Shown here: positions 33,565 to 45,464 of the stretch, one piece after another
Layout: the number at the start of each line of letters is the position of its first letter
Numbering within the stretch: the stretch's first letter is position 1
Assembly (NCBI GenBank): GCA_002914845.1
Contig: JXTC01000595.1
Span: 2,197-66,196 of the forward strand
Origin: Trema orientale
Lineage: Eukaryota; Streptophyta; Magnoliopsida; Rosales; Cannabaceae
Length of the DNA stretch: 64,000 nt
Reading direction: 5' to 3'
Translations under genes and position numbers: made by a program
Notes under the pieces: generated by a model
What the model was told of the DNA's origin: nothing
Databases searched by the model: none
The model's input: only the letters and a program-made list of their open reading frames with translations

Positions 33565-36340
33565 CTAATCACTATCAAACTCGCTACTAGATGGGATTTC
33601 ATCTACATCATCATCAGTTTCATTGCCATCTTTCTCAAACTCGTCTTCTTTATAATCTAATATTGTATCATCTTCAAGTTCAATATCATTTACGAAATCA
33701 TCATCTCCCTATTCAACGTTAGTATTGACGTTGTTTGAAATGTGAGCATGAGACATAAGGTTTTCTGGAGGAATGGATATGGGCTTTAGATATACAAGGT
33801 CAATCATTAGAATAAAGTTCAAATTATGCAGTACATTCAGCTCAGTATAGGTCTCTTCATTGTCTAGAATATCCCATCTATTACATTGAATCAAGTCTCC
33901 AACTATTTTCCAATTAGGACTGTATAACAAATCGTCTATATAGAAAATTTACTTTGCTTTAAAAGCAAGAATGTAAGGTTCATCTTTATACCACTCGGAA
34001 TTGATTGTAATATTAGTAATATTTTTGTCCGTTTGTATCTTCTTCTTCGAGGGTCGGTGTCGAACCATTTACACTTGAACAAGATGACAAACAATTGGTT
34101 CAAGAAAGTGAACTCTTGTATTTCTTCTAGACGTCCATAAAATATATTGGCATCAAGTCCCAGAACACAAATTCCACTATTCTGAGTTTTATGTCTAAAG
34201 TCTCGATTATGTACTACAAACTCGACATCATTTACACCACATGTAGAGTATAACAAAATATTGAAATTTAGTCCAGAATCCAAAGTGTATAACTCATTGG
34301 TTGCACCAGGACTACCATTTTGTCGCAGATGATACATCTGATAATTAACATACAACAGAAAATTAACTACAATGACAACAATTTAAGTAATACTATCAAA
34401 ATGGACAAAACTACAATGGCAACAATTTAAGTATAACCTTGTATAAAACTAAGATAAAAACTCTAATTTTTGGATTTCATCTAAATTATTACTACCTTTT
34501 TTGCTGAAGCTCTCTATATGTTCACTAATGAGGAGTATAACACTGAGATTAATAAATTTAGTCAATTATTGAACATATTTTATTAGTAAATCTAAATATA
34601 AATTGACAACACCTACTCCAAATAGATTTGGATCTTAGGACAGATGTTCAGTATATACCATTGAGCCTTCTTATGTAGGTGATATCAAGATGGACCATAT
34701 GTTTCTTACCAACTGGACGACAGCGTGATTGGAAAATTGACGAATTCTACTTCGGACCATTCTGAACGAGATCCCCATTCCTTTCCAGCTGGTTGAACTT
34801 AGTCTCAACTCCTTGCAAGTACATTGAGCGAAAAATCAATAACATAACCTGTAGCAATTGAACCCTCAGGTCGTACTCAATTTCTTACATAGTTTTTCAA
34901 CTTCTTTATATACCGCTTATAAGGATATATCCATCTATAATAAACAAGCCCTCCAAGTAATGCTTCTTTTGTAAATGAATCATCAAGTGCACCATGATAT
35001 CGAAATAACAAGGAGAAAAAATGCGCTTAAGCTTGCAAAGAATAAGAGCTACGTGAATCTCAGATTTCTCAAAATCTTTCACATTTAGAGTCATTACATA
35101 AATGAGCTAGAAGAAGTTGCATAACTCAGTTATTGTGGATGAGATATCTTTATTCACAAAAGGAAGAATTCCCGGTGCCAACAGACATTGCATAATAACA
35201 TGGCAATCATGCGTTTTCAACCCTGCAATTTTTGTGTTATTATCAGTTACATTGTTTCGAAGATTACTTGTAAACCCATTAGAAAACTTGATAGATTTGA
35301 TAAACTAACAAAATTTATATCGATCATCAGCAGTGAGAGTGTACTCTGAGTGAGGTATAATCAACTTGTTCCTTTCTTTAACGACATATAACTCTGATAT
35401 GATATTCAATTCTTCTAAGCCATGCCTTTTCGTTCACTGTGTTTTTAGATTTTCTTTCAATGCCCAACATTGTAAAAAGAATACTATCACACACATTTTT
35501 CTCAATATGTATAACATCAAGATTGTGTTATAGTTTTAGTGATGACCAATACTCTAAGGTCAAAAAATATACTCTTCTATCTCCAGTTGAGTTCTTTGTT
35601 GTCTCTTTTTTCATTTCACCCACCATATTTCAGATGTTTACCTAGCACATCAAGTTTCATATGACTGAGTTGTTACAGAATATCTTCATTAAAAGTACTC
35701 TTGGTGGATTTCTTCTCTCTTCCTTTTCATCAAATAGTGAACTTTTTCGAAATACATGAGATTTTTTAAGGAAATGACTATGCCCCACATAACAAGTCTT
35801 TATTCTTAAATGCATTGATGAAATGTCTTTGTTACATGTGGGACATGCTTTGTATCCTTACTCACTCAATCTAGGTAAACTACTATGAGTTGGAAAGTTA
35901 TTTATAGTCCATATCAAGGCAGCTCACATCTTAAACATTTTGTTATCAATAGAATCTCTCGTTTCAACTCCAACATGCCATAATTGCTTCATCTCATCCA
36001 CCAATAGCCTTAGAAATACATCAATGCCCTTCCTAGGAGATTGCGATCTAGGAATTAAAAGGGACCTCATAAAATAAGACTCTTTCAAGTATAGCCATGA
36101 AGGAAGGGTATATAAGTAGTCAAAACCATTGGCCATATGCTATAAGACAAACTCATGTTGCCAAATGAATTGAATCCATTTGTAGCCAATCCCAAACGGA
36201 CATTCCGTAGTTCTGAAGCAAAATTTGGATACTTCAAATCAAAATCTTTCCATGTTTTATCGTTAACAGGATGTCTTAGAACCCTTTTCTCATTTGAATG
36301 ACCCTTAAAATACCACTTTATTTGTTTTGCAATGTGTCTG
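33565..36340 (-). pseudogene. CACTA TNP2 transposase, C-terminal part (DUF4218, DUF4216)
   Basis: From the right, the - strand reads HIAKQIKWYFKGHSNEKRV, RHPVNDKTWKDFD, NVRLGLATNGFNSFGNMS, then WLYLKESYFMRSLLIPRSQS with KGIDVFLRLLVDEMKQLW (35924-36136). These are TNP2 transposase signatures. Further left comes ILCKLKRIFSPCYFDIMVHL (DUF4218, about 34950-35060), then DUF4216 (VILFKCKWFDTDP, about 34060-34100). An acidic tail rich in Asp and Glu ends at a stop at 33565-33567. Many frameshifts interrupt it. The N-terminal part continues at 45465, beyond a Copia insertion. The protein would cut and join transposon ends in the nucleus; this copy cannot. Confidence 0.85.
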
Positions 36341-38143
36341 TGATGGAATTGCCTAAAACTTAGGACAAAAACATATCTGCATGCAAACTATGGAAAACAC
36401 ATGATCTCATCATGAACGCAGTAGAAAAAATAGCGGATTTAGGTTTTAAAATTTTTTACAAGAAAATAGTTTTCATAACCATATTACATGCACATATCAT
36501 ATACAGGACCATGTATAATATAAATCAAATCTAGATGCATAAACCCTAGAGACGAGATTAGGGTTTACCTCTTGTAGCGTGCTCCTTCTTGATCTCCTTG
36601 TAGATGGTGATCAAATCTCTAACCCTAGATCTTCTGGCCTATCCTTTTACTCTTGCTTGATAAAGTGAGTGGGCACCAAGTTGATTCCTTCGTTGGAGAA
36701 CGATCAAGAATACCTTCTTGATCCTATGTAACACCAGGATGTGAGATGAGAGTGTGAAGTTGTAGGAAACTTTATCTCTCTCACTCAGCCTGTGGTGGCC
36801 AAATTCTCCCTCTCTCTCTCTCTGTAATTTTCTTGTAGCACACTAAGTGTTACTGTGCTATTTTTTTTCTCATGTATCTTATATATATGAGGCCAAAAAC
36901 TGCTAACCTTAGTCCAACTAGGATTGGGCTTGTTCTCCAATTTAGGCTTTAGGTGTGTTTTTATAAATATGTCTAACCCATGAAACTTATTTACAAAAAT
37001 ACCAATTTCTGTGTAGAATTATTATTTTACACAGTTTTATGAAACTAATTTCATAAATAACACCAACCAATTAATGAGTTTTATTGAGTTAGACAAGGTA
37101 CCTAATGGATCCAAATAATCTAAGCTCCAATAATATGATAAATACATAATAACTCTTATTATGGTATTTATATAAATATTATTAGTAAAGGGGACACTCT
37201 ACTAAAGGCCCAATGCTGTACTCTTAGATTAGATGTCATGCCTTTTATAGAGATTCGATCAACTAACTTTGATTAACCGATCCATCTAGCATATTCTATA
37301 CCACACATAGAATCCCAATACAATGCCGTAGTTAGATAGGTGAAATTACCATAATACCCCTCCAACACCTATTTACCTTTAAGTTACTATCTTTCTATCA
37401 AGGAATAATGTTGTCGATAATTTTGTTCTCAATGGCCATTTAGACAAAATTATTAACCAATTCACAAGGTGAATACTAAGATCTTAGATTTAATTATTCC
37501 ATAAATCTTGAAAGAACCTAAAGTGGCATTAATGTATAGTGTCCTTAACTATTTGGTGTTCCCATCAATTCATAAACCATAACCTCCAATATGCTAGAGT
37601 TCACCTCCAATTTCATAGAGGTTAGTCTTTTAACAAATCAAAAGGCTACAACCCATGAAAGCAAGTCCAATCAAATATCAAGGATTAAGATCTATATGCT
37701 AAGAGCTAGTTTGTGGTAATATAAGAATTGAATTATGGCACTCTAATTCTTTATATTGCCTGGTTCAGTTCAATACATATAACTTATTTATGTTGTATTA
37801 GTGTTTCTATCAAAAGTCACATACTTCAATGATTTGAGAAACATCATTCCCGTTGAGATAGACAAACACTACAACCTAAAGTAAATAAAGTATTCTACCT
37901 TTATTTACAGATTGTGAACTAATTCATTTAGACTTAGATAAAGAAACAAGTCTCCCCATAATGAACACTTAATCATATTTGTTTCTTTATACACAAGAAA
38001 AGTCATGGAATCTTTTTCAGATAAATAAACTATTCAACTAAGATAGATTAATCTAGCAAATATCATAATTGCATATAAGAGAAAGTTGTTTATACTCAAA
38101 GGGTATAATTGGAAATCTATTTTTTAGGGCAAATATCCCAATA
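36341..38143 (-). repeat. Copia element F 3' LTR, 1,803 bp
   Basis: Read on the +, it starts TGATGGAATTGCC and ends AAATATCCCAATA, where the partner LTR ends AATATCCCAACG. The lineage terminus is AATATCCCAACA. A TATA element lies at about 36878-36890 and a CT repeat at about 36811-36824. Confidence 0.95.
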
Positions 38144-38158
38144 ATCTCCCACTTGTCC
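38144..38158 (-). other. Polypurine tract of Copia element F
   Basis: On the - strand GGACAAGTGGGAGAT lies directly before the 3' LTR. The + element at 22792-22802 has the same AAGTGGGAGAT. Confidence 0.8.
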
Positions 38159-38261
38159 AAAAAGCAGTTACTCATAATAACATACTAAAAGCCCAAAATT
38201 GTTCCAAATGACCGAAATTAATAAAAGCAAAATTTAAGTGTTTAAACAACAACTTAAATGA

Positions 38262-39815
38262 CTAAGAAAAGCAATAAAGATCATAAGCTCTCTCTTCATC
38301 ATTTTCTTGACGGACTTCTCTTTCATCCTCTAGAAAGTCTCCACTCCTGCTGATGAAGGTAGTATTAGTAGATTGTCTATAGAGAATAGAGCCATTCTCT
38401 TCCTTTGGATAGCCAAGCAGAAAACACTTTTCTGAATTCCTATCAACTTCATCTCCCTCTTTCTTGCACGGGTATACTTCGCAACCCCATACCTTCAAAT
38501 GCTCTAAGCTCTCTCCATAGCCCATCCACATCTGAAAAGGTGTCGAAGCAACTTTATCTGATGGAGTAAAGTTGAGGATGTATGAATCTGTCTTCAAAGC
38601 ATAATCCCAACACCTTTTTGACAGCAGCGTTTCCTTATACATCAGCTCTATGGAATGCTTGAGTCTGATGTTGTATCTCTCAGCAGCTTCTATACGACTA
38701 TACTCATAGATAGTCGCATATTCATAAGGAATAGCAAGATTGACTAGTATTGGCCTCGGCAGGTCACGTAGAGAATCCGTATCTCCAAGTTCAACTTCAA
38801 TCTTGAACTTCTTGACCTTGGTGTAATGTTGTATCAGCACCTTTCTGTCAAACTGATGGAAAGCATCTGGGACTTCATCGTATTTCTTCAGAAGATATAC
38901 TTGGCTGAAGTCCGAATATTCATCAACAAAGGTGACAAATAATGTATGCTTACTGTAGGAAACTACCTCCATAAGTTTGCAGATATGCACATGTATGCAC
39001 TCTAAACATGTCTGAGCCATCTCTTGACGAGCAGCAAGATAACGCTTGTACTCTACAGGCTTCTTGCAGTCTTCGCAGTCTATGTCACTGCTGATATCAA
39101 CTTCAGATAAGTGACCCAGCTCCATAAGTCTACGAATTTCTGAACATAGCATGTGTCCGAGTCGCTTGTGCCAGTCGATGGTGTTGCGCTCCTTTCTAAT
39201 GTCGTTTACCATCTCTTGGAGTATAGTAATACTTATGATCGAAGATGATGTACTTTGTGGCTTCGATGTCGGAATATAAAGATCATTCTGCATCTGTCCC
39301 ACACAGCACAATTTGTTGCTATAGAAGACATGCAACTTCTTGTCAAACATGAAGCGGTAGCCTTCTTTATTCATCTTCGATACCGAAAGAATATTTATAC
39401 TAAACCCCGGTGCGTAGAAGCAATCCTTCATGATCATAGAGCTATCATTGATCTGCAGATAAGCATCACCCATGCTTTCAACTCGAACTGTTTGATTGTC
39501 TCCAACTACTAAATGATGACAAGCATCAGTTAATTTATTTGGTTCAATGAACCATTTCTTGTCGTTGTAGACATTGACATTAGATCCTAAGTCCACTAGC
39601 CATAGATCTTGCGTATCCTCTGCTGAAAGTGATTTTCTTGGCCTTCCAGACGACCTAACTACGGGAAAAGTTTCTAACCTCTTTTCAGTAGAGGTATCCT
39701 CAGATTGATTATCGTTCAAACTCTTTGAGCGCTGAGCTGCCTCCATAAATGTCCTCGTTTTACTCCGTGTACTGTATTCCCTTGTCACTTTCCTTTTTTT
39801 GGAAACTTTGTCCAT
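38262..39815 (-). CDS. Intact 517-aa Copia-derived protein with degraded protease and integrase sites
   Basis: One frame runs without a stop from ATG at 39813-39815. Residues 1-65 are basic and Ser/Thr-rich, with an NLS-like KKRKV (6-10) and an AT-hook-like SGRPRKS (56-62). The protease region follows, but DSG reads DLG (75-77). Then come a GAG-pre-integrase zinc site that looks complete (H216, H221, C247, C250) and an integrase region. In it the first catalytic Asp is His (IHVHIC, 274-279), the second Asp block is not recognisable (about 340-350), and the Glu is kept in AERYN (378-382). Residues 402-498 match the Copia WGC and FLGYP segments. No gag, reverse transcriptase or RNase H is fused. 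It may be a remnant open by chance, or a helper-dependent element keeping a binding protein. Function is unknown. Confidence 0.8.
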   Translation of the reverse strand: MDKVSKKRKVTREYSTRSKTRTFMEAAQRSKSLNDNQSEDTSTEKRLETFPVVRSSGRPRKSLSAEDTQDLWLVDLGSNVNVYNDKKWFIEPNKLTDACHHLVVGDNQTVRVESMGDAYLQINDSSMIMKDCFYAPGFSINILSVSKMNKEGYRFMFDKKLHVFYSNKLCCVGQMQNDLYIPTSKPQSTSSSIISITILQEMVNDIRKERNTIDWHKRLGHMLCSEIRRLMELGHLSEVDISSDIDCEDCKKPVEYKRYLAARQEMAQTCLECIHVHICKLMEVVSYSKHTLFVTFVDEYSDFSQVYLLKKYDEVPDAFHQFDRKVLIQHYTKVKKFKIEVELGDTDSLRDLPRPILVNLAIPYEYATIYEYSRIEAAERYNIRLKHSIELMYKETLLSKRCWDYALKTDSYILNFTPSDKVASTPFQMWMGYGESLEHLKVWGCEVYPCKKEGDEVDRNSEKCFLLGYPKEENGSILYRQSTNTTFISRSGDFLEDEREVRQENDEERAYDLYCFS

Positions 39816-41200
39816 CTTATGAAACTAAATTTCCCAAAACTGCAAAAATAACAAGATTCCCATTTAGACAATAGGCATAATATAAATCCAATTCATAATC
39901 GAATTTAATGAATTTAATTCACAATTAAATTCTGTAAGTTTAATTCTCAATTAAACACATAGGGAAAAATGATCGAATACAAACATCTTTGTTTCGATTT
40001 AATATTGCAGTAAGATAATAAATGCCTCAACAAGGGTGTTCATTATCTTATATTAGATAATAAATACCTCAACAAGGGTATAAATTATCAGGAATGAACT
40101 TTGACAAAATCACCAACTCTTGTGATTTACCAATCAAAGTAACTGATTTGAAATCAGCAGACAATTCGTGCAAGATATAGTAGTACATATGAAGTAAAAT
40201 AAGAAACATAAATGTAATGACATATAATCAAGCAAGAAGATTATGTGTTATACTTTTATTGGTCATTTGGAAACTAAGGATAAATTATAGACAAGTATGC
40301 AAATTATGACCATCTTAGTACTCAGCTAAGTTTGCTAGTATATCTAAATATAAAAGAATTTAGAATACTTAACAATAAATCTATCAAGATTAAATGTTTG
40401 TGTAAGAATCCCTAAGAGTATCACAAATATTCAAGGTACTTTAACCTACCATAGATCATAAGTTACCTACGGGTAATCATGTGAATCTATAAGTTAAATG
40501 TGAACAATTCACTTTAGATAAAAAGACAAATATCTCATATTCCAGTTTGCTAATTACCCTTTTTATCAGTTCACAGAATTACTAACATAGCTCCTACGGG
40601 AGGTTAATAGCATTCTATGTTGAGTGTGTAACCATCGTTTCAATTTAGAAGTTTTCTTATACAATACAGCCTCCTACGGGAGATCAGTACGTAAAGTCCA
40701 CTTGTAAATGTATCCTAAGAGATTCAATACCAGTAATATCCAGATGAAAACCTTCCTACGGGAGCTCAGCAAGATTCTGAGGCGAGGCACATCTTTAGAA
40801 CTATTGAACCAATGATGGAGACCATGGATATCTCATACCCACTCCCACTCAATCTTTTAAAATTTAGGGATCCTGATTTTACCCAGTTATCTAACTTATT
40901 TAGTAACCACAAAATCAATTATGTATATCCAATTATGCGACTTAAAGAGAATGAGCTAATTTAAGACATTATGACATACTATTCTAGACATGGTGCTGTG
41001 ATCGAAAAATTATTGTCTAAAGCCAAAGTCTTAAAATTATAATTTTATACATCTCATGTATATAAAAATAGACAATAAAAGTACACAGGACATAACGATC
41101 AAGTAAGAAGGCCTGTGGATTGTAAATCATTCAAGCAAAACTTTTCCAAAAGAAAATTCAATTATTTAGTCAACAATCTTTCATCCAAAGATAATTATTC
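39816..41200 (-). other. Proximal leader of Copia element F with four UACG-loop hairpin sites
   Basis: It is non-coding. Read on the +, TTACCTACGGGTAA (40473-40486), CTCCTACGGGAG (40591-40602 and 40671-40682) and TTCCTACGGGAG (40753-40764) can each fold into a 4-5-bp stem with a 4-base loop. On the element's sense strand the loop is CGTA. Positions are shared with the leader at 18761-20100. Small direct repeats (GATAATAAATACCTCAACAAGGGT) occur at about 40015-40080. Confidence 0.65.
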
Positions 41201-43332
41201 AACCAATAATTTTAAAGATTCTTAGTAATAGAATTTAATCAAATTAAATTCCAAGTGCATTTATAAAAATAAGTAAAGAGTTATAAAAATATTTTTGTAT
41301 AAAAGTTTTACAAATAATTATAAATGCAAATAATGAATATAAACAACTTTATAAACATTCATTAATTTTCTCAAAATTAATCATTTCAAAACTAAAGTAT
41401 GATTTAAATAATTTTTGGATTAAAAATATCAAAATTTAAAATCCTCCCACTCAATATGACAATCATATCGAACGTATTTTGCAAAAAACATAATTATCTC
41501 ATAATTATCAAGATGCCTTTTATCACAAAGAAAAATATTACCATAATTATCTCATAATTATCAATATCTTATGTAAAATACCACCGCTCAAAATATTACC
41601 ATAATTATCTCATAATTATAATATTTCAAAACATTTTAATCTCATTAAAATCAAGCTCCTATTTCCTTATAAGTCATGAAAATAAATAATTATCCTTATT
41701 CTATTATTATCCTCTCAATTAATATAATTAATCACATTAATTATTATTAATTATTAATTATTAATCATATTAATAATTATTAAATAATAAAAATTAATCA
41801 AATTAATAATTATTAAATAATAATTCAAAAATTAATTAAATTCAATAATTAATGTTTTTCTAGTAAAACATATTATCCTAAATGTAAGAATTAAGTTCAT
41901 AACTAATTATTGTCTAAATTTAAAATTATCAAATAATTTTAAAATATAGACTTATTAGGATAATTTAAATAATTAGAAAATAAATCACATTTATTATCTA
42001 ATTATTAATTAATTAAAGAATTAATTAATTTATGTAATACTATCTTAATCTCATTAAGATACTATCTTAAACTCATTAAGATCTAGAACGGATAATAAAA
42101 GATAATTACTTTTAATCATAGAAATCCTATTTCTATAACTGTATTTGGAAAAGATTAATTGTAATATTTTAAAAATTAGGAAATAATTAAAACTCTTTTA
42201 ATTAATTCTAATTAATTAGAAGCTTATATCTCATATAATGTTTCTATATTTATCTAGTATTTATATCTAATTATAATCAAATAATTCTAATAACTAAATA
42301 AAGATCATATCTAAATTTAATTATTATTAAATTATTCTAATTATAAAAGGATATAACTTTTCTAATTAATTAATCATATTAATTAATTACCTAATTAATC
42401 TCATTAATTAGTTATCTAATTAATCTCATTAATTAGTAGAGTAACTAATCTAATTAGTTATTCTAACTTTATTTTAATTACTATAATTAAAATAGTTACT
42501 AGATAAATAGTTATAACAATTAACTATTGAATATTAATATAATTAAATTCAAATTTTTTCTATCCTAATTAATCTTATTAATTACGAATTTGAATAATCT
42601 ATGGATAGTAATTATTTAAATCTAATCTGATTAGATTTAGTTTCGAATTTAAATTCAAAGCTATATCCTTAATTTAAATCAAATTCAAATTATTCAAATT
42701 TAAACTATCATGATTTATAGATAATTATCTAATCATATTTAATCATATTAAATATCAAATTAATTTGGATAGATATTATCTATTTAAATTCAAAATGTAA
42801 ATAGATAGGAAATCTTATCTAATTTCAAAAATTAGTAGATATCCTATTCTAATTCAAATTAATTGTTAGATTATCAGAATAATATCTAATCATATCTAAT
42901 ATCATTAAATATCTAATTAATTTGAATTAACATTATCCATTTAAATATTAAAGATAATATAGGAAATCAAATCCAATTTCAAAAATTAATAGATTTTCGA
43001 TTTAAATTCAAATTAACTATTAGATTATCAGAATAATATCTAATCATATCTAATCTCATTAAATATCTAATTAATTTGAATTAATATTATCTATTTAAAT
43101 TCAAAATTTAAATACTAAAGATAATATAGGAAATCAAATCAATATCAAAAATTAATAGATTTCCTATTTAAATTCAAATTAACTATTAGATTATATCCTA
43201 TCTATTTAATTAATTCAAATTTATCATTATCCTAGAATAAATCAAATTTAAAATAGGATAATTCAAAAATAGATAATTATCCTAATCAAATTTGAATAGT
43301 TTCCTATTTCTAAATTTGAATTCAAAATTAAA
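41201..43332 (-). repeat. AT-rich leader tract of Copia element F with tandem units
   Basis: It is AT-rich and homologous to 29000-31180 (same strand) and 16741-18760 (inverted). Near its right end a unit containing TTAGATTATCAGAATAATAT starts at 42866 and 43020, with a third, changed start at 43186, giving periods of 154 and 166 bp. No gene is seen. Confidence 0.75.
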
Positions 43333-43391
43333 NNNNNNNNNNNNNNNNNNNNNNNNNNNNNNNNNNNNNNNNNNNNNNNNNNNNNNNNNNN
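43333..43391. other. Assembly gap (59 N)
   Basis: The N run lies between the AT-rich tract and the proximal leader of Copia element F. In the two sister copies this position holds a GC-rich island (16380-16740 and 31180-31345), so the missing DNA is probably GC-rich and its real length unknown. Confidence 0.95.
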
Positions 43392-43640
43392 GAAAAAATT
43401 CAGTTTTTCAAACTCTTTGAAACATGTTCATGAATCTATCAACCATAAAATTCAAGAACACCTAAACCTAATTTTGCTCGAATCACAACTACAATTTTTC
43501 TCGCCATGCAAAAATCAATAGTATACGTAATTAAATATTACTATGAATCATTTAACTATCATAAACAAAAATTGCTCAAACTCAATCACATAACCTAGAT
43601 TATACATCTCTATATCAATATTATGCTATACATATAAACC
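43392..43640 (-). other. First part of the Copia F leader
   Basis: It is non-coding and aligns with 31346-31640 on the same strand, including GTTCATGAATCTATCAACCA. Nothing else is seen. Confidence 0.6.
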
Positions 43641-43657
43641 TAGGCTCTGATACCAAT
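43641..43657 (-). other. Primer-binding site of Copia element F
   Basis: On the - strand ATTGGTATCAGAGCCTA directly follows the 5' LTR. It is complementary to the 3' end of initiator tRNA-Met, the usual Copia primer. Confidence 0.9.
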
Positions 43658-45464
43658 TGATGGAATTGCCTAACACTTAGGACAAAAACATACGTGCATG
43701 CAAACTATGGAAAACACATGATCTCATCATGAACGCAGCAGAAAAAATAGTGGATTTAGGTTTTAAAATGTTTTACATGAAAACAGTTTTCATAACCATA
43801 TTACATGCATATATCATATACAGGATCATGTATAACATAAATCAAATCTAGATGCATAAACCCTAAAGATAAGATTAGGGTTTACCTCTTGTAGCGTGCT
43901 CCCCCCTAGATCTCCTTGTAGATAGTGATCAAATCTCCAACCTTAGATCTTCTTGCCTATCCTCTTGCTCTTGGTAGATAAAGTGAGTGGGCACCAAGTT
44001 GATTCCTTCGTTGGAGAACGATCAAGAACACCTTCTTGATTCTATGAAACACCGGGATGTGAGATGAGAGTGTGAGGTTATAAGAAACTTTTTCTCTCTC
44101 ACTCAGCCTGTGGTGGCCGAATTCTCCTTCTCTCTCTCTCTCTGTAATTTTCGTGTAGCACACTAAGTGTTACTGTGCTGTTTTTTCTCTCATGTATCTT
44201 ATATATAAGAGGCCAAATACTGCTAACCCTAGTCTAACTAGGATTGGGCTTGTTCTCCAATTTGGGCTTTAGGTGTATTTTTATAAATATGTCCAACCCA
44301 TGAAACTTAATTATAAAAATACCAACTTCTGTGTAGAATCATTATTTTGCACAGTTTCATGAAACTAATTTCACAAATACCACCAACCAATTAATGAGCT
44401 TTATTGAGTTAGACAAGGGACTATAATGGATCCAAATAATCTAAGCTCCAATAATATGATAAATACATAATAACTCTTATTATGGTATTTATATAAATAT
44501 TATTAGTAAAGGGGACACTCCACTAAAGGCCCAATACTATACTCTTAGATTATATATCATTCCTTTTATAGAGATTCAATCTACTAACCTTGATTAACCG
44601 ATCCATCTAGCATATTCTATACCACACATAGAATTCCTATACAATGCTGTAGTTAGATAGGTGAAATTACCGTAATACCCCTCCAACACCTATTTACCTT
44701 TAAGTTACCATCTTTCTATCAAGGAATAATGTTGTCGATAATTTTGTTCTTAATGGCCATTTAGACAAAATTATCAACCAATTCACAAGGTGAATGCTAA
44801 GATCTTATATTTAATTATTCCACGAATCTTGAAAGAACCTAAAGTGGCATTAATGTATAGTGTCCTTAACTATTTGGTGTTCCCATCAATTCATAAACCA
44901 TAACCTCCAATATGCCAAAGTTCACCTCTAATTTCATAGAGGTTAGTCTTTTAACAAATCAAAAGGCTACAACCCGTGAAAGCAAGTCCCATCAAATATC
45001 AAGGATTAAGATCTATATGCTAAGAGCTAGTTTGTGGTAATATAAGAATTGAGTTACGACACTCTAATTCTTTATATTGCCTGGTCCAGTTCAATACACA
45101 TAACTTATTTATGTTGTATTAGTGTTTCTATCAGAAGTCACATACTTCAATGATTTGAGACACATCATTCCCGTTGAGATAGACAAACACTACAACCTAT
45201 AGTAAATAAAGTATTCTACCTTTATTTACAGATTGTGAACTAATTCATTTAGACTTAGATAAAGAAATAAGTCTCCCCATAATTAACACTTAATTATGTT
45301 TGTTTCTTTATACACAAGCAAAGTCATGGAATCTTTTTCAGATAAAAAAACTATTCAACTAAGATAGTTTAATCCAGCAAATATCATAGTTGTATATAAG
45401 AGAAAGTTGTTTATACTCAAAGGGTATAATTGAAAATCTGCTTTTTAAGGAAAATATCCCAACG
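43658..45464 (-). repeat. Copia element F 5' LTR, 1,807 bp
   Basis: Read on the +, it starts TGATGGAATTGCC and ends AAATATCCCAACG, followed by the target repeat GTCTG. It is nearly identical in its outer half to the fragment at 53203-54095. Confidence 0.95.
44197..44211 (-). promoter_or_regulatory. TATA box of the Copia F 5' LTR
   Basis: On the - strand TCTTATATATAAGAT lies about 1.25 kb into the LTR, with a CT/GA-rich repeat about 60 bases downstream. The same element is present in the other LTRs of the family. It would drive the full-length transcript. Confidence 0.6.

Larger units (their letters stand above)
36341..45464 (-). mobile_element. Non-autonomous Copia element F, 9,124 bp, target duplication GTCTG
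   Basis: Both LTRs, a canonical PBS and a polypurine tract are present on the - strand. The flanks are GTCTG at 36336-36340 and GTCTG at 45465-45469, a perfect 5-bp duplication. The interior holds one 517-codon frame (38262-39815), a proximal leader with hairpins, a 2-kb AT-rich tract and a gap of 59 N. Gag, reverse transcriptase and RNase H are missing, so movement would need proteins from another element. By eye the two LTRs differ at about 7 of the first 122 bases, so the insertion is neither fresh nor ancient. Confidence 0.95.

Noticed and set aside
39255-39512. 85-codon plus-strand frame
   Set aside because: It is the antisense of the intact 517-codon Copia-derived frame.
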